In this document: positions 54,671 to 64,000 of the stretch, piece after piece
Numbering within the stretch: the stretch's first letter is position 1
How the letters are laid out: every line of letters starts with the position of its first letter
Assembly (NCBI GenBank): GCA_904066235.2
Contig: CAJFCV020000004.1
Coordinates: forward strand, 1,116,001-1,180,000
Source: Bursaphelenchus xylophilus
Taxonomy: Eukaryota > Nematoda > Chromadorea > Rhabditida > Aphelenchoididae
Direction: 5' to 3'
DNA length: 64,000 nt
Translations under genes and position numbers: made by a program
Notes under the pieces: model-generated
Told to the model about the DNA's origin: nothing
The model's input: the letters and a program-made list of their open reading frames with translations, nothing else
Database searches by the model: none

Positions 54671-55565
54671 TTCGCAAAATTTTCGATCCGACAGAGTGTT
54701 CATTATTTTCCCGACGATATGAAAAGTAAAAGAAATGGTGTTTTAATTGAAACTTGTGCTCGAACTATATATTATTACATAGTGAAACCTTAGTACAGCC
54801 TGCAGCGAAAGCCAAAATCCCAATCTTGCATTTGATCTGATGTTGTTATGTTTGCAATATCAGATCAAGATTTGTGCCATGTGTAAAAAAATTTTCGCCA
54901 ATAAAAAGAGCATCGCGCTGAAATCCCTCTGAGACTACGATCTCAGTAAGCAGTTCTATTCATGACGCAGGTTCTATCAAAATTCAGAGAAAAAGCAACT
55001 TGCAAATTTGAAATTTCATTTCCCCTCTTTCCTAACTTGATCTCCTGCCAAACCTCAAGATAGCCCCTTCACTCATCATTCCCCAATCTGACGTCGTTCC
55101 GCGAATCCGTAGCCCAAAACACTACGAAATTAGGTTACGCGCACAAACGATGAAAGGAGCGGGGCCCGGGGAGGAATCCGCGAAACGAAATAAGACGCTT
55201 CACGCCGTCACCGGCGCACGTGAGAAATTCTTGTGGCAAATCTCGAGAGTCAAGGCCAATTGTCGTGTGCCCTTGAGGCGGAGGGGCCGCTAACTTTTTT
55301 CTTCCGGCACTCCCCATTTAATCGACGAGTAGCGACGGGCCAAAAGCCCGAAGGTTAAAGTTTAGGAGATGAACGCGAAGCTTTGTACGGTCTCTTCGGG
55401 ATTGGCGAATTACAGAAATCTTTGCTTGAAAACGCTCTTTGGAATGGATCAAAGAAATAAGGCCATGTACTCCAAAGGGCTTTACACTAGTGAGTGCAAA
55501 GTGGCCTTCAAATGGCCACAGATGGCCCAAGTTTTCAACTGGGTCCATCAAGTCATCAGATCATA
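54671..55565. other. No gene seen
   Basis: Includes an F2 right end at about 54690-54715 and unique DNA. No exon could be supported. Confidence 0.42.
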
Positions 55566-55812
55566 CAGTGATTCAGTGGCAAAAAACGTACCATTTTGTG
55601 TCCGGGAAGTATCAAAAAATGGGGCAAAATACCTCCCTCTCCAAGTGAAAAAAACTCCGTTTTGAAGAGCCCCCTTTTCCTCACAGAAAAAGCGTTCGCG
55701 CTTTTGAAATCGGAGTTTTTTTAACTTGGAGAGGGAAGCATTTTGCCACATTTTTGATACTTCCCGGATGCAAAATGGTACGTTTTTTGCCACTGGATCG
55801 GGTCTCCCACTT
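55566..55812. mobile_element. F1 MITE
   Basis: TA-CAGTGATTCAGTGGC ... CTGGATCGGGTCTCCCAC. Confidence 0.72.
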
Positions 55813-56102
55813 TAGCAAAACGCCAAGTTTATTTCTTCTCGTCTATTGCCAAAGATGAAGGATGACAATTGAAAAAATGCGGAAGCAAAACTTTGCCGAG
55901 CGTCCGCCGAGCATCTCACGGTTTTGCCAGGTTTGCTGGCACTTCCTACAACCTTTTTTTGCGTATCCACCTGCCCTACCCCCCGTGTTAATCGATTTTG
56001 TGTTGACCCGAAATGTCATCGAAACAAAAAGCCGGGACGCGAATTTTACTACGAGAAGCATTACTTTCAACTAAAGAAGTTGGCTCTTATCCATGACCTT
56101 GT

Positions 56103-56351
56103 AAGTGGCGGAGCTGATCCAGTGGCAAAAAACATACCATTGCATCCGGGAAGTATCAAAAACGCAGCAAAATACCTCCTTCTCCGACTAAAAAGCTCCG
56201 CTTTGAAGAGCGCATCCTTTCGCTCACAAAAAGATCATGAGCGTTTTTGATATTGGAGTCTCACTTGGAGAGGGAGGTATTTTGCCGCATTTTTGATACT
56301 TCCTGGATCCGAAATGGTACGGTTTTTGCCACCGGATCATTTCCATCAATG
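56103..56351. mobile_element. F1 MITE
   Basis: AGTGGCGGAGCTGATCC ... GGATCATTTCCATCAATG-TA. Confidence 0.72.
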
Positions 56352-56467
56352 TAGGCCGTTTTTTCGTTAAAAATTTTCTTTTACTTTTGAAGTTTAAAGA
56401 AGATCTTGGAACGCTTTCCTTGCGAGCTGACTAGAGTTCTCGTCGTCTCTAACAAATTGATTTATAA

Positions 56468-56877
56468 GTGGCCACAGATGCTCTGCGACTCAATTTAGTC
56501 GATTTCAAAAAAAAGACTACGAATTTGGAAGACGATGATTCAAAGATCACTGCCGACAAAAGTTTTAGCGTCATTTCCAATCAAAAACATTCTGCAAAGC
56601 CTCCACTCAAAACAAAAACTAGTTTTTATCATCGTGCACACCTCGTATTACAGTAAATTGTTGAAATCATCGGAATTTCTTCAAAACTCCCCCACCGAGA
56701 GCTCCATTCCCATTTTTGGGCAAGTCGGCAATTATAAAGCCACCTGTCACACGTTTTACACCCCCATTCAACCACTCTCCAGGACATAATCTTTTCCGAA
56801 GACGTGCCAAAAGTGATGTGGACACGTGTTTTTCGAAATGGAAAGGTCAAGAAATTTGGAACCGAATATATTCAAAT
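56468..56877 (+). pseudogene. Possible coding remnant, frames broken
   Basis: Three successive frames have protein-like composition: VDFKKKTTNLEDDDSKITAD, then YYSKLLKSSEFLQNSPTE with IFGQVGNYKATCHTFYTP, then DIIFSEDVPKVMWTRVFRNG with FGTEYIQIEYGTE and stop. The last two are one base out of phase at CTCTCCAG (about 56780). It may be a decayed gene, or exons I cannot place. No family recognised. Confidence 0.22.
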
Positions 56878-57049
56878 TGAATATGGCACAGAGTAAAAAC
56901 AGACCTTACTCGGTGATTTATGATGCCCCGGAAATTTTTAGTCAAGCTTAGGGATAGGGATAGTTATTGTAAAGGTTTGTAAAAATGGAGATAAAAAGCG
57001 GTAAGTGTATAGTACAGGGTTCTCCATGGCTTCACCATCAACTCTATCT

Positions 57050-57302
57050 TGGTGCTTTTCAACCGAAAAAGTCCCAAATTTCGAGATCATTTCCAACCGA
57101 AAAACCTTGGTTTTTGGGGTAAAGGAGCCCTTTTTCAAAAGGTTGTAGCGACCTCAGTTTGCCCTTTAAAATCTTGTTATTTCACAGACAAACATTAATG
57201 TCGCTTAAAAGTACACGTTTCAAAAATGAAGTCTCTGCGCCGCCTCCGCCGGAAGTTATAGCCTCCGACTTTCCTTCACGTTTCTTGAAAGACCCTGTAA
57301 AG
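57050..57302. repeat. Single arm of the CAGGGTCTTTCAAG element
   Basis: Matches the right arm of the 61022-61814 element (CAAAAGGTTGTAGCGACCTC, CTGCGCCGCCTCCGCCG, CTTGAAAGACCCTGTA) without a matching left arm, so it is truncated. Confidence 0.65.
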
Positions 57303-57674
57303 TAATGGTCATTTGGGGATAAAAGTCGTATTCTTTTGCTGCAAAATGCCTCTGTAATGGACTAACATGCATTTTGGGACGTCCTTGTCTTCAATTTGAC
57401 AACTTTTTTATTCAAAATCATCAAAAAATCCAGAAAATTTGATGTTGATCTAGGCAAGTATAATATAATATGAAAAATACGCTTAACGCCGAGAATAATT
57501 CGATTTTTTTACTCTCCAAGCGGCTCGAATTCAAAGAAAAAAATTCAAAACAATCAGATTCATTCCGAAGTCGTATTTTACCCATATTTCTTCACGCAGC
57601 CTGCAAACCCACGGGCGCATCTTGCCGAAAAAGAATCCCGAAAAAAGTCGGATCAAAAATCGACGACGAGAAAC
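57303..57674 (+). promoter_or_regulatory. Upstream region of the queuosine salvage gene
   Basis: Between the truncated MITE arm and the ATG; AT-rich with no recognisable core element. Confidence 0.35.
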
Positions 57675-59457
57675 ATGGTGGAAAACGGGTTGGAAAATGA
57701 GTTTACTGACGATAAATGGCTTCAGAAAGTCTTTCACGATGATAAGGAAGTCCTTTGGCCAAGAGAAGCGGGTGAATTTGTGGCTAAAACAACAAAAATT
57801 GTCAAGATTAACAACGAAAAGGTCGATGAGGTGGCAAAACTGGTAAGTTCTTTTAAATTTTTTGTTTGAATTTTAGAGATTAGAAGACTTCGAACGATTT
57901 AAACAATATTGGTCTATAAAATACAGGGTTTTCGATAATTTTTTGGTGTCTTGATCATGGATAATATAAAGTTATGGTTGTTTTACAAAATTTTGACGTT
58001 GAAGAGCTAAAGTAAAGACCTTAAGATGATGTAGGGTACATTTAAGGACTTATAAAGGAGCTTGCGGGATGCTGCTCACTGTTTGGCCTACCTGCCATGT
58101 ATTATATCCGGATACCTCAATTTTACTCTTTTTTATCCCGAAAACTCTTCAAGAATTCTCCTCAGCATCTTGTAGTTTAGATTTACGACGAGGCCAAGAA
58201 GGGTGCGCTGGAGAAAACCGAGTTTCACGACCATGAACTTCACCCCAATTACGAAGATCCAGAACGGACCGCAAGATGGGTATTTTTCGTTGATACGATC
58301 AATTTTTGCTTCTGGTATGGCCATGACGGGAATGTAGAATATAATGGGAAGAATTATTCGGGTTACTATTTTGGTGCAGCGTGTTTGAAGAGGGCTCTGG
58401 ACAATTATAATATCGATGTGACAGACCCTAATGTGATGATCACCTTGGATGAAAAGAAGTTTGGTGAGCTGTTCAGAGGGAAATGTAAGTGGTTTCAATT
58501 TTGTGTTTTTATTTTTAGGTGGTTCTAAGCGAAAAAAACGGACTTGATCTACTACAAGGTCATGGATAAAATCGAACTTTTTTGGTTGAAAAATAACACT
58601 TTTCATAGTAAAAGTGCATAAATGAGGGTGTATTTTTTCTAATTATTTTGGTTCCGAACTGACTTTCCAAGTTTTCACATCAAAATTCACCTTTTGACCT
58701 TGTTTTAGATACCTTGATTGTTTTCAGTGCCAATTGGTCTCTCAGCTCTGCGAGCGCGCGCCGTTGTCGAAGCTGGTCGAGTTCTTCTTCAAAAATACGA
58801 CGGAAAAGTTCTAAATCTTCTGAAATCAGCGAATGGAAGTGCTCAAAGTCTGGTGAAAATATTGGTTCGGGACTTCAAGAGCTACCGAGATTCCTGCGTC
58901 TATAAGGGGAAGCGACGTGAGTTTTTAAAGTTGTATTGTTGACGTTTAGTGATGATCCTAAAACGAGCTCAAATCTTCACCGCCGATGTTTATTCCGCTT
59001 TGAAGGGGAATTCCAAGACAAATGTGGCCAATTTTAGAGACATAGAGTAAGTTTAAAGTGCGGTGACGAGGAGTAAATCTCGATTTCAGTTCATTGACAA
59101 TGTTCGCCGACTACCGAGTCCCTCAAATTCTCTGTCATCTGGGGGTTTTGGAATATTCGAAGCAATTGCAAAATATTTTGAAGAGATTCTCTCCAATTCG
59201 AAAAGGATCTGCCACGGAAACTGCAATCAGAGCAGTCTCCATTCATGCCTGTGATGTAAGAATCATTTTTAAAAATATTTTTCGATTTCTAGAAACTAAC
59301 GAAAAAAGTAATCGAATTGGAAAAAGAGCACGGAAAGTTGTCGAAGCCCGTCACTGACGCCGATATTGACGTATTTTTGTGGCTGAAGCGGCGAGAAATC
59401 GCAGAGGAGGTTGAGAAAACCACTTCCCACCATCGAGTCATCACCTGGTTTTACTGA
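57675..59457 (+). CDS. Queuosine 5'-phosphate N-glycosylase/hydrolase (Qng1, DUF2419), 362 aa
   Basis: Queuosine salvage enzyme that, in the known family (human C9orf64/QNG1), releases queuine from queuosine monophosphate so it can be put back into tRNAs with GUN anticodons. Exons: 57675-57842, 58181-58484, 58728-58916, 58950-59046, 59090-59255, 59293-59457; introns of 33-43 nt in the 3' half, all phases agree. Seen: HPNYEDPERTARWVFFVDTI followed by NFCFWYG, KNYSGYYFGAACLKRA, IGLSALRARAV, KILVRDFKSYRD, LKRAQIFTADV, MFADYRVPQ, the DIDVFLW-RR block, and a HRV-Y terminus, in the family order and at close to the usual length (about 340 aa). The start codon has aaac before it and no other in-frame upstream candidate is convincing. 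No other queuosine gene is nearby. Assignment is from recall of the family, not a search. Confidence 0.88.
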
Positions 59458-59612
59458 AACCCGGTGAATTTACTTGTGAAAAAATAGTAAATTATTCTAA
59501 ATTATAGAGAAGTAAATATTTATAGATATTCCGAAGCAGAATTGATGATATTTTTGGGCATTATTTTTTGTCGTAAAATTGAGGAAAATTATATTACACT
59601 AGAGTAACCCAT

Positions 59613-60240
59613 CCCATTTGGTTTCAAAATTTATTGTGGTTTTTTGGCCGGGCTTTGAATCGATCAAAGTCAAATAGGATGAAACTTTGCATAGCTTATT
59701 CTTAAGGGCTGGTTAACACTTCTGTAAAAGTTCATGACATTTGGAAAAAACCCCTCGAGACACGATCAAAAAATGGGGTGGAACCAAAAACCTGGGACGC
59801 AATGTACAGTGGCGGTCCAGTGCCAAAAAACGTACCATTTTGCATCCGGGAAGTATCACAAAATGTGGCAAAATGTCTCTCTCTCCCAGTTGAAAAACTC
59901 CGATTTCAAAAGCGCGCCCGCTTTTTTGTGAGAGAGCTCTTCCAAACGAAGTTTTTTTCACTTGGAGAGGGAGGCATTTTGCCACATTTTTGGTACTTCC
60001 CGAATGCAAAATGGTACGGTTTTTGCCACCAGATCAGGTCCGTCACTGTACATTACGTCCCAGGTTTTTGGTCTCGCCGTATTTTTTGATCGTATCTCGA
60101 GGGGTTTTTTCCCAAATGTCATGAAATTTTACAGAAGGGTTAATCAGCCTTTAAGATTAATCTATGCAAGGTTTCATCCTATTTGGCTTTGATCGATTCA
60201 AAACCGGGCCAAAAAATCACAATAGATTTTGAAGCCAAAT
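59613..60240. mobile_element. Foldback element with about 190-bp arms, interrupted by an F1 MITE
   Basis: Arms 59613-59804 and 60051-60240 are inverted copies (CCCCTCGAGACACGATC, CCAAAAACCTGGGACG, GACATTTGG). An F1 copy sits at the TA in the centre. A further half copy lies at 60226-60370. Confidence 0.65.
59807..60048. mobile_element. F1 MITE inside the 59613-60240 foldback
   Basis: TA-CAGTGGCGGTCCAGTGCC ... CAGGTCCGTCACTG-TA, exactly at the palindrome centre of its host. Confidence 0.75.
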
Positions 60241-60419
60241 GGGGTGAAACGTTGCATCGATTATTCCTAAAAGCTGATTAAAATTTGTGTGAAATTTCAT
60301 GACATTTGTAAAAAAAACCCCTCGAGGCATGATCAAAAAATGGGGAGAACCAAAAACCTGGGACGCACTAGTGCCTTGAAACTGAAATACAACTTGAAAA
60401 ATAACAGTACAGAGACCAA

Positions 60420-60425
60420 TTTATT
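60420..60425 (-). terminator. Poly(A) signal AATAAA of the Lys-rich membrane protein gene
   Basis: AATAAA on the minus strand 45 bases beyond the stop codon at 60470. Confidence 0.65.
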
Positions 60426-60469
60426 CATTCCAAAACCAGTCAGAATAGTCAAAGATTTCCCTCATTTCT

Positions 60470-62692
60470 CTACTTCTTTCCCTTCTTGGAACTCTTCCGT
60501 CGGGAGGACGGTCCGTCATCAGTCTTCTCCAATTTGCAACTCTCCACCTTCTCCAGCGTATCATCCTCATCCGACTTGGACTGGAAGAATCCCTTTTCAA
60601 TTTTTTCCTGCTTCTCCTTTTTCAACTTCTCCTCGATCATCTTCTTCTTGTGCGAGTTGAAATCAGTCTGAAATTTAAGTTTTTTTTGGGGGGAAATGAT
60701 GACACACAAGAAAAGGAAAATATATTCACCTCAATAGGTTTAGCTTGTGACTTGTTTTTGTTGGGCTTCTCCGCCGAGGCGGCCTTCTTTACCGCTGAAA
60801 ATGAAAAAAATGGAGGATTCGTGGCTTATTGAATATTCAAAAAAGATACAGTGAGGGACCTGATCCAGTGGCAAAAAACGTACCATTTTGCATCCCGGAA
60901 TTATCAAAAAATGTTGCAAAATACCTCCCTCTCCCAGTGAAAAAAGCCCGATTCCAAAAGCGCGCCATTCAAAACGGAGTTTTTTAGTTATAGAGGGAGG
61001 CATTTTGCCGCATTTTTAATACAGGGTCTTTCAAGAAATATGAAGGAAAGTAGGAGGCTATAACTTTCGGCGGAGGCAGCGCAGAGAGTTAGTTTTTGGA
61101 ATATGTATTTTTCAGTGACATTATTTTTTGCCTACGAAATAACAAGATTTTTAGGTGCAAACTGAAGTCGCTACAACCTTTTGATAAAGGGCTCTTTTAC
61201 CCCGAAAACCAGGGTTTTTCGGTTGAAAATGATCGAGAAATTTCAAGAGTTTTTCGGTTGAAAATGATCGTGAAATGTCGGGTTTTTTTGGGGATTTCGA
61301 TAGAGCTGACGTTGAAAACAAGGAAGGAAATTGCCAACACGTTGCAAATGGAGCAAAAATTCAAATAAAAAGATGAAAAATCATCTAAACAACTATTCGT
61401 TTAAAAAAATGAGTTGGACCACAGAAGTTCGAGTGGAGTGTGTCGGCTAAATGATTCAAACGGGATCTCCAGCTGCTGCACGGCGGATTTTCCAACACAG
61501 TGCCAAAATTTTTTGGCACTTTTGTAAAGAGACTGGCAAAAAATTCCATGAAACTCCGACATTTCTCGGTGATTTTCGACCGAAAAACTCTGAAATTTCT
61601 CGATCATTTTCAACCGAAAAACCCTGGTTTTCGGGGTAAAAGAGCCCTTCTTCAAAAGGTTGTAGCGACCTCAGTTTGCACTTAAAAATCTTGTTATTTC
61701 GTAGGCAAAAAATAATGTCTCCGAAAAATACATATTCCAAAAACGAACTCTCTGCGCCGCCTCCGCCGAAAGTTATTGCTTCCTACTTTCCTTCACATTT
61801 CTTGAAAGACCCTGTACTTCCCGGATGCAAAATGATACGTTTTTTGCCGCTGGATCAGTTCTGTCACTGTTCAAAAGCCGTATAAATCACTGATGACTGT
61901 ATCTAATGCCCCTTCCCTCAAAACCACCGCCAAAACTGACCCGGACTATCCATTTTGGAGCCCTTCTCCACTGGCTTGACGGTGGAGCTGGTGCTTCCTT
62001 GTGAGGCGTTTTTGCTTCCCGCTCCGCTCGGAGTCGTTTGCGGCTTCTTGGCCTTCTGCTTGCTGCACTGCAAGAGCAGTGCGGCGCCGACGACTGAGGC
62101 TAGCCAAACCCAGAGAATTTCTTGCTAAAGACAGGAGAGATGAAGCTGGTCCATAAAGTTGCTGGAGTGATTTTGCTGGCACTGAATTACTATAATAGCT
62201 CTATAGCTTTAAGCGTACCTACAAAGGCTATAACGACTTATTTAGTTCCGTACGGAGGCAATAAGTTTAGTACCGGACAGGTCTCATCGAATAAAGTGTA
62301 AAATCGCAGGCTTCAGCCGTTTTTGAAGGGTAAGGAGGAACGTAAAAAATAAGGTACCTCACTAACTAAATCCACTGTCCGGGCATTGACAACGATGGGT
62401 TGAGCCTGCACGCCAAATTTGGGCTAATTCTGTCCATTTTCCGCAAAGTTATAAGTTGTGGCCAGAATAAGGAACTTTTACCGATTTTTGACGTTTGCAT
62501 TGCGCCGGCAAAGACAGAGAAAAATCAGGGAGCGAGCGACAGCACAAAAAAGCCTATTGCACGGTGCAAAGTGAACTTTTTTGCACAGTGCATGTCGTTA
62601 AAATCACTCAGCGGCTTTCAAACGGACTAATAGTCAAAATAATCGCCAATCGAAAAAGCGGCAAAGCAACATACCCATAACATTTCCTCCAT
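60470..62692 (-). CDS. Lys/Glu-rich single-pass membrane protein, 154 aa
   Basis: Exons on the minus strand: 62692-62675 (only six codons, MEEMLW), 62124-61941, 60794-60730, 60667-60470; GTATGT, GTCAGT and GTGAAT donors and TTTAG/TTCAG acceptors, phases agree. Residues 7-26 (QEILWVWLASVVGAALLLQC) make one hydrophobic helix next to the N-terminus. The rest is soluble and strongly charged: KQKAKK, a Ser/Thr/Gly stretch, then a probable coiled coil (KKKMIEEKLKKEKQEKIEKG), an acidic patch SKSDEDD and a basic tail SSRRKSSKKGKK. AATAAA follows 45 bases after the stop. It resembles ER or other endomembrane tail proteins in layout only; no family is recognised. Its 1.1-kb second intron contains a nested pair of transposons. 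The tiny first exon is the weakest part. Confidence 0.65.
60849..61869. mobile_element. F1 MITE split by the 61022-61814 insertion
   Basis: Left part 60849-61019 begins TA-CAGTGAGGGACCTGATCC; right part 61817-61869 ends CTGGATCAGTTCTGTCACTG. Confidence 0.75.
61022..61814. mobile_element. Tc1/mariner-type MITE (TIR CAGGGTCTTTCAAG), nested in an F1 MITE
   Basis: Ends CAGGGTCTTTCAAG ... CTTGAAAGACCCTG with long (about 200 bp) inverted arms, TA on both sides (61020-61021, 61815-61816). The host F1 copy is cut at the TA of its GATACTTCCCGG motif and resumes after the element. It lies in intron 2 of the Lys-rich membrane protein gene. Confidence 0.8.
62150..62635. repeat. F4 fragments in intron 1 of the Lys-rich membrane protein gene
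   Basis: GTCCATAAAGTTGCTGGAGTG at 62150 and a right portion 62490-62635 (GCACGGTGC, GCACAGTGC, CAAACGGACTA); the bases between are unrelated. Confidence 0.5.
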
Positions 62693-62975
62693 GGCGCGAA
62701 AACAACAGATTCCCAACAACTGCTCTGGAAAAGGGACCCTCACCCACAATGACAAAGAATCTCGTGAGAATGAGAACTCCAGAACTTTCGTACGATTTTA
62801 TTTTTTCTCATTTTGAACATTTTTGGAAATTTGCATTTTTTTGGAAAAATACGCGTCCTCTAGCATTTTCTACTCAAATTGTGAATAGGTCATAAAATTA
62901 ATTGTGAATAGGTCATTCACAATTTGAGACCTCATTGTCAGATGTTGAAAAATGCGTCAGTAAACTGGTTTTCTA

Positions 62976-63223
62976 CAGTGTCCGCACCTGATTCAGTGGT
63001 CAAAAACGTACCATTTTGCATCCAGGAAGCATCAAAAATGGGGCAAAATACCTCCCTCTCCAAGTGAAAAAACTCCGGTTTCAAATGCGCTCTTTTTGTG
63101 AGGGAAATGGCGCGCAGTTCAAAACGGAGTTTTTTAGTTGGAGAGGGAGGCATTTTGCCACATTTTTGTTACTTTCCGGAAGCAAAATGATACGTTTTTG
63201 CCACTGGATCAGGTCCCTCACTG
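62976..63223. mobile_element. F1 MITE
   Basis: TA-CAGTGTCCGCACCTGATTC ... AGGTCCCTCACTG-TA, upstream of the Lys-rich membrane protein gene. Confidence 0.74.
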
Positions 63224-63421
63224 TAGAGCCAACGTTTATTATCACTGACGAACGGTATATATTGTATCCGCAAGACGTTAATGACCACTCTTTTCCAAGA
63301 ATATTCATCCTTTTATTACATGTTACCAATGGAGTTCACAATAAAAACCAGAAAGAGACAAAAAATCATAATATTATGAGCTTATACTATTACACATGAA
63401 AGAAATATAACATACCACATA

Positions 63422-63669
63422 CAGTGGCAGATCCGATCTAGTGGCAAAAACGTACCATTTTGCATCCGGGAAGCAGCAAAAACGCAGCAAAATACCTCCC
63501 TCTACAACTGAGAAGACTAAAATTTCAAAATCGCGCCTGCTGTTTTTGTGAGGGAGCGCTTCAAAAAACAAAAGTTTTTTAGTTGGAAATGGAGTCATTT
63601 TGCTGCGTTTTTGATACTTCCCGGATGCAAAATGGTACGTTTTTTGCCACTTGATCAGGTCTACCGCTG
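63422..63669. mobile_element. F1 MITE
   Basis: TA-CAGTGGCAGATCCGATC ... CAGGTCTACCGCTG-TA. Confidence 0.74.
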
Positions 63670-63880
63670 TAGTAAAAAACCGAGCTCAGAGACAACATAA
63701 TTACAACACAACCGTATTCTACAAGGCCATCGAGGATTTCAGACCGATTACATTAGGTTTTTCGACAAATTTCTCAACAATATTATACCATATGAAGACA
63801 AAAACCGAGCAAAAATCAACCCGTCAGCGTTCTAATTCATTTCAGTCGACCCGAAAACAAATACACGCAAATTGGTGGCC

Positions 63881-64000
63881 TTAGGGGTCCAGTTTGGTGG
63901 GGCGTTCTTGGGCGTTGGCGCGCTGCTGATCCGACGGACTCTTGTCGCAACTTTTGGTGACCGAAGTGTGGATGGAGGAGGTGCAGTCCCCTTCCCAGTC
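63881..64000 (-). CDS. C-terminal exon of a gene running off the window
   Basis: Minus-strand frame open to the window edge, ending in TAA at 63883-63881. It gives 39 residues beginning DWEGDCTSSIHTSVTKSCDK and ending QERPTKLDP. GC content and codon use rise sharply against the AT-rich repeats beside it, which is why it is read as coding. No family is recognised; the gene body lies beyond 64000. Confidence 0.5.
   Translation of the reverse strand, partial: DWEGDCTSSIHTSVTKSCDKSPSDQQRANAQERPTKLDP

Noticed and set aside
56038..56103. Exon-like REFYYEKHYFQLKKLALIHDL before GTAAGT
   Set aside because: The left part matches the dispersed repeat near 26085-26140, and GTAAGTGG is the start of an F1 copy rather than an intron donor.

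Overview
This window comes from a nematode. The evidence is two glutamate-gated chloride channel (GluCl) genes, one carrying the A/B alternative-ending layout known from nematode avr-14 (gbr-2), together with short introns, TTTCAG-type acceptors and very dense small foldback transposons. The species cannot be told from the sequence. Coding density is low, and most short open frames lie inside repeats and are not genes.

Layout. 1-11 kb: almost entirely MITE-like repeats (hAT-type GC-rich elements, two related TCAGTCTGTCGG foldback families, GCACNGTGC-bearing foldbacks), with one candidate frameshifted gene at 10.4-10.8 kb. 11.2-11.7 kb (+): a two-exon, 85-residue secreted cysteine-rich protein. 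13.4-16.8 kb (-): a complete eight-exon GluCl paralogue with an unusual pore and a Glu at the M3 glycine used by ivermectin. 18.1-31.3 kb (-): avr-14, with three shared exons for the ligand-binding domain followed by two alternative membrane-domain cassettes (A, 24.6-27.7 kb; B, 18.1-22.8 kb). The shared splice donor is GC rather than GT. The intron behind it carries two arrays of different palindromes. 33.3-34.75 kb: a large array of the odd palindrome TTGCACNGTGCAA. 35.2-36.8 kb (+): a secreted protein with a Ser-rich linker and three six-cysteine modules. 37-57 kb: mostly repeats and nested insertions, with one doubtful coding remnant near 51 kb and another near 56.6 kb. 57.7-59.5 kb (+): a six-exon queuosine salvage (Qng1/DUF2419) gene. 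60.5-62.7 kb (-): a four-exon, Lys-rich single-pass membrane protein. 63.88-64.0 kb (-): the last exon of a gene running off the edge.

How it fits together. The two GluCl genes are in tandem on the same strand. The downstream one has A-type intron positions and an A-type ending but lacks the intron at the alternative-splice junction, so it reads as a duplicate fixed in the A form. The other genes show no functional link to them. The repeats are the second theme: about twenty copies of one TA-flanked palindromic MITE, four hAT-like elements with 8-bp target duplications, and several exact nested insertions that give an order of arrival. All exon models are by-eye splice predictions checked for phase and against remembered family features. 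No database or transcript was consulted.
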